DNA from: Nanogingivalis sp963517825
GTDB taxonomy: Bacteria > Patescibacteriota > Saccharimonadia > Saccharimonadales > Saccharimonadaceae
Direction of reading: 5' to 3'
DNA: 20,646 nt
NCBI GenBank assembly: GCA_963517825.1
Contig: CAUQGB010000010.1
Location: forward strand, 1-20,646
Below are positions 11,409 through 20,540 of the stretch, piece by piece; position 1 is the first letter of the stretch; each line of letters opens with the position of its first letter. The translations under genes were made by a program, and so were the position numbers. Under the pieces are notes generated by a model. It was not told the origin of the DNA, made no database searches, and saw only the letters and a program-made list of their open reading frames with translations.

Positions 11409-14362
11409 TGGGGATTTGGATAATATTATTTATTAGCTTTGTAATTATTTGCGTGGCTTCTTATTTTGCTTTTGACCAATATAAAAGAATGGTTCAAGAG
11501 GCAAAAAATTATGAGCGTGGTTTAAAAATGGTGCCAATTCGAATTCACCTTCCGCCACCAAGCGATGACCTTGAGGTTGGTGGTCGTGATGAACGGGATG
11601 TTGTAGACGAAGTTCTTTCTGAAGCTCAAACAATGTATAATATTATCGCAAGCACTGCAACAAAAGGGTTTAAAACTAAACTTTATGGTCAAAGACATAT
11701 TTCTTTCGAAATTGTTGCAAGCGACGGTCTTGTTCGCTATTACGCAGTTGTTCCTGCGGTTTTGACTGAAACAATCAAACAGGCGATCTCTGCGGCATAT
11801 CCAGCCGCTCGCCTTGAAGAAGTTGAAATGGAGAATATTTTTTCTCAACAAGGAAAAATGCAGGGTGTAATTGGTGGTGAGTTTGAGCTAAAAAAAGACT
11901 ATTTTTATCCAATTGCTACATATCAAGAAAGCCGTCGCGATGCTGCCCGTGCATTATTAGATGCTTTGAGTGGTGTTGAACGCGGAGACGGTGCTGCTAT
12001 TCAGATCATGTTTAGACCAGCACCTGAAAACTGGTTTTTTAAATCAAACGAAAAAGTTGAATCAATCCGAAAAGGTAAGGGTAAGAAAAGTAATAATGCC
12101 GCTGCTGCGCTTGATATTATGGAGGCTTTGTGGAAACCTCCTACATACGGCTTAAAAAACTCAAACACGGATCTTCCTCAGTTGACCGCTTTAGAAAATG
12201 AAGAAATTCAAGCGATTGAGGATAAAACTAAATATCCAGGATACGAGGTTCTAACTCGTGTTGTAGCTTCTTCAACTACAGCCTCTAAAAGTCAAGCAAT
12301 TTTACAATCAATCGTTTCAGCATTCTCATTGTTCGATTCACCTCGTTATAACGGATTTAAATTTAATATGACGAACAATATTGAAGAACTTGTGACTTCT
12401 TATATTTTTCGATTTTTCCCGCAAAGTATTAACCATAATATTCTAAACAGCGTTGAGCTTTCTACAATTTTTCACTTACCAAATCAAAATTCTATTCCAA
12501 CTGGAAAAATTGAGCGTCAGAGGATTCGTCAAGTTGACGGTCCAACTGAGCCAATGAAAGAAGGCCTATTGATTGGCGTGAATGAGTTTCGTGGTGTTGA
12601 AAAGCAAATTCGTCTCGGAATTAACGACCGTCGTCGGCACACCTACATTATTGGGCAAACGGGTATGGGTAAATCTAAGCTCCTTGAGAATTTGGCTTAT
12701 CAAGATATAATGGATGGGAAAGGTTTTTGTTTCATCGATCCACACGGAGATTCTGCTGAAGAACTTCTAGGGATGATTCCTCGATCTAGAATGGATGATG
12801 TGATTTACTTTAATCCAAGTGATACTGAGAACCCATTGGGCTTTAATATTTTCGAAATTGAAAGTCCTGAAGATATGGATTTCGTGATTTCAGAAACCAA
12901 CTCAATGTTGAAGTCTCTTTACGATCCAGGAAATACTGGTGTTGTTGGTCCACGAATGGAAAATATTGTTCGAAACGCAGCCTTACTGTTAATGAGTGAT
13001 CCTGAAGGTGGAACATTTATGGATATTCCAAAAGTTTTGGTTGATCCTGAGTTTGCAAAGCAGAAAATTAAATACCTTCGAAATCAACGTGCGATTGATT
13101 TTTGGACGAAAGAGTGGCCTGCATCTCAAAGGTCTAATGATGCGGGTGAACTTGTTTCTTGGGTTGTTTCAAAATGGGCGCCATTCGAAAGTGGGTTAAT
13201 TAATAATATTATTGGCCAGAAAAAAAGCGCTTTCAATATTCGAGAAGTAATGGATAACAATAAAATCTTGCTCGTTAATCTTTCTAAAGGTAAGCTTGGC
13301 GAAGCTGCCGCAAAACTACTAGGTATGGTTTTCGTGATGAAATTCCAAGCAGCGGCGATGAGCCGAGCAGATATACCCGAAGATGAGCGAAAAGATTTTT
13401 GTCTATTTGTTGACGAGTTCCAAAACTTTGCAACAGATTCGTTTGAATCAATTTTGTCTGAAGCTCGAAAATACCGCTTGAATCTTATTCTCGCAAACCA
13501 GTTTACAACTCAGTTAAAGGATTCGATTAAAGATGCTATTTTCGGAAACGTTCCAAATAAAATTGTTGGTCGCGTCGGTATCGATGACGCGGAGGTTCTT
13601 CAAAAGGCATTTACTCCGACATTTACAGCAGAAGACCTAACTAAAACGCCAAATTACAACTCAATTACAACAGTTTTGGTTAACGGTTTTCCTTCAGCAC
13701 CTTTCACAATGAAACTCTTGCCGCCAATTGGTCGTTCGAACTCGGAGATTCGTGAAGGCTTAAGGAAGTACTCTGCTTCAAAATATGGTAGACCTCGTGC
13801 GATTGTTGAAGATGAGATTAGAAAGCGCTTAAGCGTTAATCCTGCACCAAAGCCAGCTCAACGTCCTGTGGGTCCTACTGCTCCTCAAGTAGCACAAAAA
13901 CCGCAGATTAGTTGGCAGGAAAGAGCGTTTAATGCTGCCGGATCACCGACTTCAAACAATACCGGAAAACCTCAAAATTCTCCAGTTTCAAACCCTGTAA
14001 CAAACCAACAAGATTCTTTCCTTGATGATTGGATTAAGAAGCGTGATGAATTAAGAAATAAAACGGTAAGCTCTGAAGAAGATAGCGCGCCAAAGAGCAA
14101 TTTAGCGCGAACATTTCAAAAGAATATTCTACAGACTCAGCAGCAGAATTCAAGTGGGTTACAGAATAAAAATAATCCACAAATTCAGCAGCAGATTCGA
14201 TCACCGCAAATGCAGTATAATTCTGTGATTCAAGATATTGCTTCGTCGAAAGAAGAGAAGGTAGAGCCAAATCGGTTATCAATACGGGAAGAGCCATCTC
14301 AGAATAAGGCTGGTAGTATCAAAAAAATTGGTAACGATGAAGTAATATTTAAAATCAGGTAA
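11408..14362 (+). CDS. Membrane-anchored VirD4/TraD-like (HerA-FtsK class) ATPase
   Basis: Probably pumps DNA or couples substrates to a type IV secretion or conjugation-like channel. 984 residues: one N-terminal membrane segment (3-22); about 380 residues of cytoplasmic domain; Walker A GQTGMGKS (416-423); HGDSAEELLGMIP; Walker B CLFVDEFQNF (D669, E670); then EARKYRLNLILANQFTTQL and a C-terminal motor region ending near 800; and a 180-residue low-complexity tail rich in Gln, Asn, Pro and Ser (for example repeated QIQQQ and LQTQQQNSS). The ATPase motifs match the coupling-protein/TraG-D class used by CPR bacteria. No VirB4, PrgI, pilin or relaxase gene is in the window, so the transported substrate is unknown. 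It ends inside a palindromic terminator. Confidence 0.85.
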   Translation: MGIWIILFISFVIICVASYFAFDQYKRMVQEAKNYERGLKMVPIRIHLPPPSDDLEVGGRDERDVVDEVLSEAQTMYNIIASTATKGFKTKLYGQRHISFEIVASDGLVRYYAVVPAVLTETIKQAISAAYPAARLEEVEMENIFSQQGKMQGVIGGEFELKKDYFYPIATYQESRRDAARALLDALSGVERGDGAAIQIMFRPAPENWFFKSNEKVESIRKGKGKKSNNAAAALDIMEALWKPPTYGLKNSNTDLPQLTALENEEIQAIEDKTKYPGYEVLTRVVASSTTASKSQAILQSIVSAFSLFDSPRYNGFKFNMTNNIEELVTSYIFRFFPQSINHNILNSVELSTIFHLPNQNSIPTGKIERQRIRQVDGPTEPMKEGLLIGVNEFRGVEKQIRLGINDRRRHTYIIGQTGMGKSKLLENLAYQDIMDGKGFCFIDPHGDSAEELLGMIPRSRMDDVIYFNPSDTENPLGFNIFEIESPEDMDFVISETNSMLKSLYDPGNTGVVGPRMENIVRNAALLLMSDPEGGTFMDIPKVLVDPEFAKQKIKYLRNQRAIDFWTKEWPASQRSNDAGELVSWVVSKWAPFESGLINNIIGQKKSAFNIREVMDNNKILLVNLSKGKLGEAAAKLLGMVFVMKFQAAAMSRADIPEDERKDFCLFVDEFQNFATDSFESILSEARKYRLNLILANQFTTQLKDSIKDAIFGNVPNKIVGRVGIDDAEVLQKAFTPTFTAEDLTKTPNYNSITTVLVNGFPSAPFTMKLLPPIGRSNSEIREGLRKYSASKYGRPRAIVEDEIRKRLSVNPAPKPAQRPVGPTAPQVAQKPQISWQERAFNAAGSPTSNNTGKPQNSPVSNPVTNQQDSFLDDWIKKRDELRNKTVSSEEDSAPKSNLARTFQKNILQTQQQNSSGLQNKNNPQIQQQIRSPQMQYNSVIQDIASSKEEKVEPNRLSIREEPSQNKAGSIKKIGNDEVIFKIR

Positions 14363-14385
14363 TTAATTACCTGATTTTATTTTTA
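14351..14385. terminator. Palindromic terminator shared by convergent genes
   Basis: A perfect 28-base palindrome (14351-14378, halves AAAATCAGGTAATT and AATTACCTGATTTT) contains the stop codons of both flanking genes (14360-14362 rightward, 14369-14367 leftward); T-rich tail TATTTTTAA on the right. Confidence 0.8.
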
Positions 14386-14672
14386 ATGAATTTTAGAATG
14401 TAGAATGTAATTATGTATGTGATAAATAGTGGGAGAATGGCGTTAAAATCAATTGTAAAGCCATTTAATATACAAATATATAATAATATATAATATGTTA
14501 ATAAACTAGCACAGAGAGCGAAAAATAGCAGTTTAGGGATTATCACTTTCTCTAGCATATCGGATATTTTTTCGATAGAATTTGAATGGATAATTTTATG
14601 AATTATCTTATCTCTTGAGGGTGATTCTTCGTTGATAAATTTTAAAATAGATTTATATTTTTTATCTTGCAT
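14367..14672 (-). CDS. Small two-span membrane protein, unknown function
   Basis: 101 residues: a charged N-terminal cytoplasmic part (1-45, MQDKKYKSILKFINEESPSRDK) and two membrane segments (about 47-69 and 77-96) ending in a basic tail KFIKNKIR. I do not recognise a family. The start ATG lies inside the preceding gene (11-base overlap) and has AGGAG 9 bases upstream within that gene, so the pair is one operon and translation is probably coupled. The gene likely serves the same membrane function as its partner. Confidence 0.75.
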   Translation of the reverse strand: MQDKKYKSILKFINEESPSRDKIIHKIIHSNSIEKISDMLEKVIIPKLLFFALCASLLTYYILLYICILNGFTIDFNAILPLFITYIITFYILKFIKNKIR

Positions 14673-15423
14673 TGTTAAAATCTCCTAAATGACGTTTAAA
14701 ATAGCGAATTTCTTTGTATAATAAATTTGTACGCAAAGTCATATAAACAGATATAGCAAATAATATAACAAAGAAAAGGATATTTTTAGCGGTGGTTTTA
14801 AATTTCGAATAGCTAGAGAGCTGGTCTACTAAAGTTTCAATACTTTTTAAAACGGGGCATTTTACAGGATAAGCTAATTCGTTTCCAAAGTTAACCTTAA
14901 TAATACAATCAAAAGAATCGCCTTGTTTTTTAAGCGTGGGGAATTTTTCTTTCATTTTTATAGCAAATATTTTTCTTTCAGATTGTCCGGCGTTGATCGT
15001 ATCTTGATTCCAATAAATCTTATCACCAGACTCTTTGTAGTCGGCACCATCAAATAAGTCTGCATATTCTAAAACATCGCTAAGATTAACTTCGAAATTT
15101 GTTTTTTGAGGAAGATTTGAGATGTTTTGAATTTTTAATGTATATGAAATAATATCCCCAGGTTTAAGATTGTGCTTTGCAGTTGAACTAATACTATAGA
15201 CTAAGTTTGGGTTAGCGGTATTACTTTTAAAGTCTTTTGTTTTTATAGGAGTATTTAAAGAATTTATCAAAGAGGAAAAGAAAAAAGTAAAAAATACAAA
15301 AAGAATTGTGAAACTACTAAAAGTCCACCAGCGTAAATCTTTCTTTAGCTTGTTCTCGTAATTTTGTATTTTATTGCCCAATGAAGGGCTTCTATAGTAA
15401 CCTAAAATAATATCTTTAAACAT
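14662..15423 (-). CDS. Membrane protein with a DUF11-like extracellular domain
   Basis: 253 residues with a membrane segment at 35-56 and another at about 214-232. The 155 residues between them are predicted outside the cell and look like a DUF11/CARDB-type beta-sandwich: NLVYSISSTAKHNLKPGDIISYTLKIQNISNLPQ, VNLSDVLEYADLF, AGQSERKIFAIKMKEKFP, and two cysteines (CIIKVNFG, YPVKCPVL) that could form a disulfide. Domains of this kind appear in surface and adhesion proteins. Both ends are cytoplasmic and basic. A good start with AAGGTGGG two bases before ATG. It is the first gene of a two-gene leftward operon. Function unknown; an envelope-spanning adaptor is one possibility. Confidence 0.75.
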   Translation of the reverse strand: MFKDIILGYYRSPSLGNKIQNYENKLKKDLRWWTFSSFTILFVFFTFFFSSLINSLNTPIKTKDFKSNTANPNLVYSISSTAKHNLKPGDIISYTLKIQNISNLPQKTNFEVNLSDVLEYADLFDGADYKESGDKIYWNQDTINAGQSERKIFAIKMKEKFPTLKKQGDSFDCIIKVNFGNELAYPVKCPVLKSIETLVDQLSSYSKFKTTAKNILFFVILFAISVYMTLRTNLLYKEIRYFKRHLGDFNNAR

Positions 15424-15442
15424 AACCCACCTTTATACTTAC

Positions 15443-15451
15443 ATTTTACCA
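15443..15451 (-). promoter_or_regulatory. Extended -10 of the two-gene membrane operon
   Basis: Minus strand TGGTAAAAT; predicted leader of about 13 bases carrying the ribosome binding site. Divergent from gyrB. Confidence 0.6.
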
Positions 15452-15501
15452 TATTATTGTTATAAAAATAAGCTTTGTTTGAATTTTTTTCGAAAATAAG
15501 G

Positions 15502-15507
15502 TATAAT
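15502..15507 (+). promoter_or_regulatory. -10 of gyrB-gyrA
   Basis: TATAAT with GG rather than TG upstream; predicted leader of about 38 bases ending in AGAGGG before the gyrB ATG. Confidence 0.6.
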
Positions 15508-15551
15508 ACAGATATAAATTTATTACAGAAATTCTGAAATGAGAGGGAAGA

Positions 15552-17531
15552 ATGTCTAAACAAAAAGAAAGCAACTACGACGGGTCGCAGATTCAAGTTC
15601 TCGAAGGTCTTGAGCCTGTTCGAAAACGCCCGGGAATGTATATTGGCTCGACTGGTTATGAGGGAGTTCACCACTTAATTAAAGAAATCGCAGATAACTC
15701 TATCGACGAAGCAATCGCTGGTTATGGAACAAAAGTTATCGTGCGAATTTTAGCTGATGGCGGCGTGAATATTACTGACGATGGTCGTGGAATTCCTATT
15801 GATATCCACCCAAAAACTGGTAAAAGTACGCTTGAAACCGTTTTAACTATCTTGCACGCTGGTGGTAAATTTGGTGGTGGCGGCTATAAAGTTTCTTCTG
15901 GTTTGCACGGTGTTGGTTCGAGTGTGGTTAACGCACTTTCAACAAAAATGATCGCTGAAGTTGTTAAAAAAGGCCAGTTGTATCGAATTGAATTTGAACG
16001 GGGAGTTCCAACAACTGAACTTAAAAAACTTGGAAAAACCGATCGCGAAGATGGAACAAGTATTACGTTTTATCCAGATCCAACAATTTTCAAAGAAACA
16101 GTTACATTTGACTATAAGTGGGTTGTAAACTATCTTCGCCACCAAGCATATTTGACTAAAGGTGTTTATACTCAAGTTGATGATGAGCGAACTGGTGAGC
16201 GGCAAGCTTTCTATTTTGAAGGTGGAATTCAAAGCTACGTAAAAAGCTTGAATGTTGGTAAAGAAGTTCTTTCAGACCAACCTTTCTATGTTGAAAAGAA
16301 AGTTGAAGATTCTATTGTTGAAGTGGCGATTCAATATAATGACAGCTACAATGAAAATGTTCGGGCTTTTGCTAATAACGTTATTAACCCTGATGGTGGA
16401 ACGCACGTTGTTGGCTTTCGAAGCTCATTAACTCAAACAATTAACGAATATGCACGTAAAAACAATCTTCTTAAAGAAAAAGAGGACAACCTTTCAGGTG
16501 ATGATATTCGTGAAGGTTTGACCGCAATTATTTTGGTAAAATTGCCAGACCCACAATTTGAAGGTCAGACTAAAAATAAATTAGGAAATCCAGAGGTTCG
16601 CCGTTATGTTCAACAGGTAATGAACGAATATTTTGGCTACTATCTTGATGAAAATCCAGCAGTCGCAAAAAAGATTGTTAATAAAGCACTTCTTGCAGCT
16701 CGAGCACGAAAAGCTGCGCGTGCGGCTCGCGAAAATGTGATTCGAAAAGGCGTTTTGGACGGATTGAATCTGCCGGGAAAACTTGCTGATTGTTCTTCGA
16801 AAAAGCCAGAAGAGTGCGAACTTTATATCGTTGAGGGAGACTCGGCGGGTGGATCTGCTAAGAATGGTCGTGACGCAAAAACCCAAGCAATTTTACCGCT
16901 TCGTGGTAAAGTTTTGAACACAGAACGCGCGCGTCTAGATAAAATGCTTGCCAATAACGAAATCGTTTCGCTAATTAAGGGTATGGGTGTTGGAATCGGC
17001 GAACAATTTGATATTTCAGGTTTGCGATACCATCGAATTATTATTATGACCGATGCCGACGTCGATGGAAGTCACATTGCGACACTTCTTATGACTTTCT
17101 TCTTCCGTTATATGCGAGAAGTTGTTGAAGGTGGTCATATCTATCTTGCAAAACCTCCACTTTTCTTGTTGAAGGGCGCGGGAAACAAACATTATTATGT
17201 TTATAGTGATGAAGAACGTGACGCAAAGATTAAAGAATTGATCGAAGAGCGAAAAGCTCGCGGAACAAACATTAACCCAGAAGATAACGAAATTAAGCAA
17301 GCTGGTCTCACGGGAATTCAGCGCTATAAGGGTCTTGGTGAAATGGATGCAACTCAGCTTTGGGAAACCACAATGAATCCGGAGAACCGTGTGCTTGTTC
17401 AGCTTAAGCTCGAAGATGTTGAAAAGGCAGATGCAATCTTCACAAAACTTATGGGAAGTGAAGTCTCGATGCGAAAAAGCTTTATCCAAGCAAATGCAAA
17501 ATATGTTAACCTTGAGGAATTGGACGTTTAA
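15552..17531 (+). CDS. gyrB: DNA gyrase subunit B
   Basis: ATPase subunit of gyrase, which adds negative supercoils to DNA. 659 residues, the short bacterial type without the insert that makes the E. coli protein 804. The GHKL ATPase shows EIADNSIDEA (E45 catalytic, N49 metal), DDGRGIPIDIHPKTG and GGGGYKVSSGLHGVGSSVVNALS. The TOPRIM domain shows EGDSAGGSAKNGRD (E428) and DADVDGSH (D501, D503, D505), followed by RYKGLGEMDATQLWETTM. All key residues are present. SD AGAGGG lies just before the ATG. gyrA follows after two bases, so both subunits are made from one mRNA. Confidence 0.97.
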   Translation: MSKQKESNYDGSQIQVLEGLEPVRKRPGMYIGSTGYEGVHHLIKEIADNSIDEAIAGYGTKVIVRILADGGVNITDDGRGIPIDIHPKTGKSTLETVLTILHAGGKFGGGGYKVSSGLHGVGSSVVNALSTKMIAEVVKKGQLYRIEFERGVPTTELKKLGKTDREDGTSITFYPDPTIFKETVTFDYKWVVNYLRHQAYLTKGVYTQVDDERTGERQAFYFEGGIQSYVKSLNVGKEVLSDQPFYVEKKVEDSIVEVAIQYNDSYNENVRAFANNVINPDGGTHVVGFRSSLTQTINEYARKNNLLKEKEDNLSGDDIREGLTAIILVKLPDPQFEGQTKNKLGNPEVRRYVQQVMNEYFGYYLDENPAVAKKIVNKALLAARARKAARAARENVIRKGVLDGLNLPGKLADCSSKKPEECELYIVEGDSAGGSAKNGRDAKTQAILPLRGKVLNTERARLDKMLANNEIVSLIKGMGVGIGEQFDISGLRYHRIIIMTDADVDGSHIATLLMTFFFRYMREVVEGGHIYLAKPPLFLLKGAGNKHYYVYSDEERDAKIKELIEERKARGTNINPEDNEIKQAGLTGIQRYKGLGEMDATQLWETTMNPENRVLVQLKLEDVEKADAIFTKLMGSEVSMRKSFIQANAKYVNLEELDV

Positions 17532-17533
17532 TT

Positions 17534-20029
17534 ATGGAAGATAAGAATAAGAAGCCTCTTGAAGGTGAGATTGTTGAACAACAAAACCATTCGAAAGTTC
17601 TAGAATATCGAACAGTTGAAGATGTGATGGAAGATTCATTCCTTCGATATTCGATGTCGGTGATTATCGACCGTGCGCTACCAGATGTTCGCGACGGAAT
17701 GAAACCAGTTCATCGTCGTGTGCTTTACACGATGGGGGAAATGGGTGTTCGACCGGGATCAGCATTTAAAAAATCTGCGCGTATTGTCGGTGACGTAATG
17801 GGTAAATACCACCCGCATGGTGATAGCTCAATTTATGACTCAATGGTTCGCTTAGCGCAAGATTGGGTAATGCGATATCCTCTCGTTGAAGGTCAAGGAA
17901 ACTTTGGTTCGATGGATGGCGATCCAGCTGCTGCGATGCGTTATACTGAGGCGCGTCTTGGTCGAATCGGTGATATTTTATTAAACGACCTTGATAAGGA
18001 TACTGTTGATTTTCGACCAAACTACGACGGTTCTGAAAGTGAACCATCAGTTCTTCCAGCGAAATTACCAAACCTTCTTTTGAATGGTCAAATGGGTATT
18101 GCTGTTGGTATGGCGACAAGTATTCCAACTCACAATTTAAGCGAAATTGTTGACGCAACAGTTGAACTTATAAATAATCCAGAAGCTAAACTTGAAGACT
18201 TAATGAAACACGTTAAGGGTCCAGATTTCCCAACAGGTGCGGTAGTTTATGGTGGAGCTCCAATGATTCAGGCTTATCGAACTGGTCGTGGAAGTGTTAC
18301 TATGCGTGCAGTTGCTGAAATTATTGAAACTAAACGCGGCCGACATCAAATTGTTGTTTCAGAGATCCCATACAACGTAAATAAAGCTTCCCTAATCGAA
18401 AAAATTGCTGAATTAGTAAAAGAGAAGAAAGTTACTTCAATTGCCGACCTTCGAGACGAATCTGCGCGTGGAACAGTTAAAATTGTAATTGATCTTAAAA
18501 AAGATGCGTATCCAAAGAAAGTTCTTAATCAGCTTTACAAGTTAACACCACTTCAATCAAACTTCCATTACAATATGCTTGCTTTAGTTGATGGTGTTCA
18601 ACCTCGAGTACTTGGTTTGAAGGAGATGCTTGATGAGTTTGTGAAGCATCGTCGTCACGTTGTGCGTCGTAGAACGGAATTTGAACTTAAAAAAGCAAAG
18701 GCTCGTGCACATATTTTGGAAGGTTTAAAGATTGCACTTGATCATATTGATGAAGTTATTGCAACAATTCGTGCTTCGAAAACTACTGATATTGCTGAAA
18801 AAGCTTTGCGTGAAAAATTTGGTCTAACTGAAATTCAAGCAAAAGCAATTCTTGCAATGCAACTCCGCCGATTGACTGGATTGGAACGTGAAGCAATTGA
18901 AGAAGAACTAGCGGCATTGTTGAAACTTATTGGTGAGCTTGAAGCTATTCTTGCCGATGAAAATGAAATTCTTCGAATCATTAAAGAAGAGCTTCTCGAA
19001 CTGAAAGAAAAATATGGTGATGAGCGCAAGACTAAGATTATTAACCATGAACTTGGTAAATTCTCAGATGAAGAACTGATCCCTGAAGAAGAAAGTGTGA
19101 TTCTCTTAACGGGTGAAAATTACATTAAAAGAACTCTTCTTGCGGATTATCGTCGTCAAAATCGTGGTGGAAAAGGTAAGCGTGGAATGACAACAAAGGA
19201 TCAAGATATTATTGATCAGTTAGTCCCAGCAAGTACACACGATTGGTTGTTGTTCTTTACGAATAAAGGTCGAGTGTTTAGACTTAAAGCTTATGAAGTT
19301 CCAGCGGCTAGTCTTCAAGCAAAAGGTGTTGCAGCGGTAAATCTATTGCAACTTCAGCCTGAAGAGAAAATTACATCAATCATCAAGCTTGAACAAAATA
19401 GTAGTACAGAAGATTACCTCTTTATGGCTACTGTAAAGGGTACTGTAAAAAAGACAGCACTTAAAGATTTCACTAATATTCGAACAAATGGTTTGAACGC
19501 AATCAATCTTGATGAAGGTGATGAATTACGTTGGATTCAAAAAACTAATGGTCAAAGCGATATTATCGTATCGACATCTGCAGGACAAGCTGTTCGATTT
19601 AACGAAAACGATGTTCGTGCGATGGGTCGCGCTGCTCGTGGTGTGCGCGGTGTTCGTCTCCGACCGAATGACAATGTTGTTGGAATGGATGTTGCTAAAG
19701 ATGGAACACAAAAACTTCTTGTTATTTCGGCAAATGGATACGGAAAAGCAACAAAGGTTTCAAACTTTGAAGTTAAACATCGTGGTGGAATCGGTGTTAA
19801 AGCTGCGATTACGACTGCAAAAACTGGCCCAATTGTTTCAGTTCAAACTTTACCAGAAGCTGTTTCGGACGCATTAATGATTTCAAGCGGTGGTCAAACA
19901 ATTCGTGTTGCAGTTAAAGATATCCCGACTCTTGGTAGAACAACACAAGGAGTTCGAATAATGAAACTTTCTGACGGTGATACAGTTGCGAGCGTTGGTC
20001 TAATGGAAGAAAGTAGAGAGGAAGAATGA
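17534..20029 (+). CDS. gyrA: DNA gyrase subunit A
   Basis: Breakage-reunion subunit of gyrase. 831 residues: winged helix/tower part with HPHGDSSIYD (S98 and D102 at the positions where quinolone resistance changes usually occur, here the sensitive-type residues), RYTEARL with catalytic Y137, a coiled-coil/tower region rich in Glu and Lys (about 370-500), and a C-terminal beta-pinwheel. The GyrA box QNRGGKG (542-548; usual form QRRGGKG) marks it as gyrase rather than topoisomerase IV. It is two bases after gyrB and its stop codon TGA overlaps the ATG of the next gene, so it is the middle gene of a three-gene unit. Confidence 0.97.
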   Translation: MEDKNKKPLEGEIVEQQNHSKVLEYRTVEDVMEDSFLRYSMSVIIDRALPDVRDGMKPVHRRVLYTMGEMGVRPGSAFKKSARIVGDVMGKYHPHGDSSIYDSMVRLAQDWVMRYPLVEGQGNFGSMDGDPAAAMRYTEARLGRIGDILLNDLDKDTVDFRPNYDGSESEPSVLPAKLPNLLLNGQMGIAVGMATSIPTHNLSEIVDATVELINNPEAKLEDLMKHVKGPDFPTGAVVYGGAPMIQAYRTGRGSVTMRAVAEIIETKRGRHQIVVSEIPYNVNKASLIEKIAELVKEKKVTSIADLRDESARGTVKIVIDLKKDAYPKKVLNQLYKLTPLQSNFHYNMLALVDGVQPRVLGLKEMLDEFVKHRRHVVRRRTEFELKKAKARAHILEGLKIALDHIDEVIATIRASKTTDIAEKALREKFGLTEIQAKAILAMQLRRLTGLEREAIEEELAALLKLIGELEAILADENEILRIIKEELLELKEKYGDERKTKIINHELGKFSDEELIPEEESVILLTGENYIKRTLLADYRRQNRGGKGKRGMTTKDQDIIDQLVPASTHDWLLFFTNKGRVFRLKAYEVPAASLQAKGVAAVNLLQLQPEEKITSIIKLEQNSSTEDYLFMATVKGTVKKTALKDFTNIRTNGLNAINLDEGDELRWIQKTNGQSDIIVSTSAGQAVRFNENDVRAMGRAARGVRGVRLRPNDNVVGMDVAKDGTQKLLVISANGYGKATKVSNFEVKHRGGIGVKAAITTAKTGPIVSVQTLPEAVSDALMISSGGQTIRVAVKDIPTLGRTTQGVRIMKLSDGDTVASVGLMEESREEE

Positions 20030-20451
20030 TGCCGAGATATTTAGTAGTTTTCGTATTGGCGTGGGTAATTGCGCAAGGTGCTAAATATATTCTTGAAATT
20101 CGAAAAGATAAAAGTGCAAAATTTAAGCGGATCATTACCGAGAGTGGCGGAATGCCAAGTTCACACAGTTCAGTGGTGATCGCGCTTGCGACACTTATTG
20201 GATTGCGCGAAGGAATTTACTCACCAATTTTTGGTCTCGCTTTCGTTTTTGCGATGATCGTGATCTATGATTCAATGAAAGTTCGATTCTCAAGCGGAGT
20301 TCAGGCTGAGAGAATTAATGAAATTATCGAAAGCCAAAATCTAAATATTAAAAAAGTTCGAGTTGTAAAAGGCCACACACCTCTAGAGGTTGCTGTAGGC
20401 TCAACAATTGGAATTTTCATCGGATATATAGCATTTTTATTAGGACTATAA
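20026..20451 (+). CDS. Divergent PAP2 (DUF212) family membrane protein
   Basis: 141 residues with about four membrane segments. The diagnostic motif is GGMPSSHSS (about 41-49), followed by VVIALATLIGLREGIYSPIFGLAFVFAMIVIYDSMKVRFSSGVQAE and the ending VKGHTPLEVAVGSTIGIFIGYIAFLLG. These are typical of the YuiD/DUF212 group, distantly related to PAP2 lipid phosphatases. By family analogy it may act on a prenyl or phospholipid phosphate in the membrane; no experiment is implied here. The ATG lies in the gyrA stop (ATGA), with an alternative ATG three bases later. Co-transcription with gyrase is probably only convenience of packing. Confidence 0.9.
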   Translation: MMPRYLVVFVLAWVIAQGAKYILEIRKDKSAKFKRIITESGGMPSSHSSVVIALATLIGLREGIYSPIFGLAFVFAMIVIYDSMKVRFSSGVQAERINEIIESQNLNIKKVRVVKGHTPLEVAVGSTIGIFIGYIAFLLGL

Positions 20452-20455
20452 TAAT

Positions 20456-20496
20456 AAAATTAAATAGGCTTTTTGGAGTCTATTTAATTTTCTTTT
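20456..20496 (+). terminator. Terminator of gyrB-gyrA-DUF212
   Basis: Stem AAAATTAAATAGGCT/AGTCTATTTAATTTT (15 bp, one G.U pair) with loop TTTTGG, tail CTTTT. Confidence 0.85.
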
Positions 20497-20505
20497 AAAA
20501 AAGTG

Positions 20506-20534
20506 TTGACTTTTGAAAATCTATTAAGTATAAT
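20506..20534 (+). promoter_or_regulatory. Strong consensus-like promoter at the right edge
   Basis: TTGACT, 17-bp spacer, TATAAT: the closest match to the sigma-70 consensus in the window. The gene it serves begins near or beyond the window end. Confidence 0.85.
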
Positions 20535-20540
20535 AGTTAT

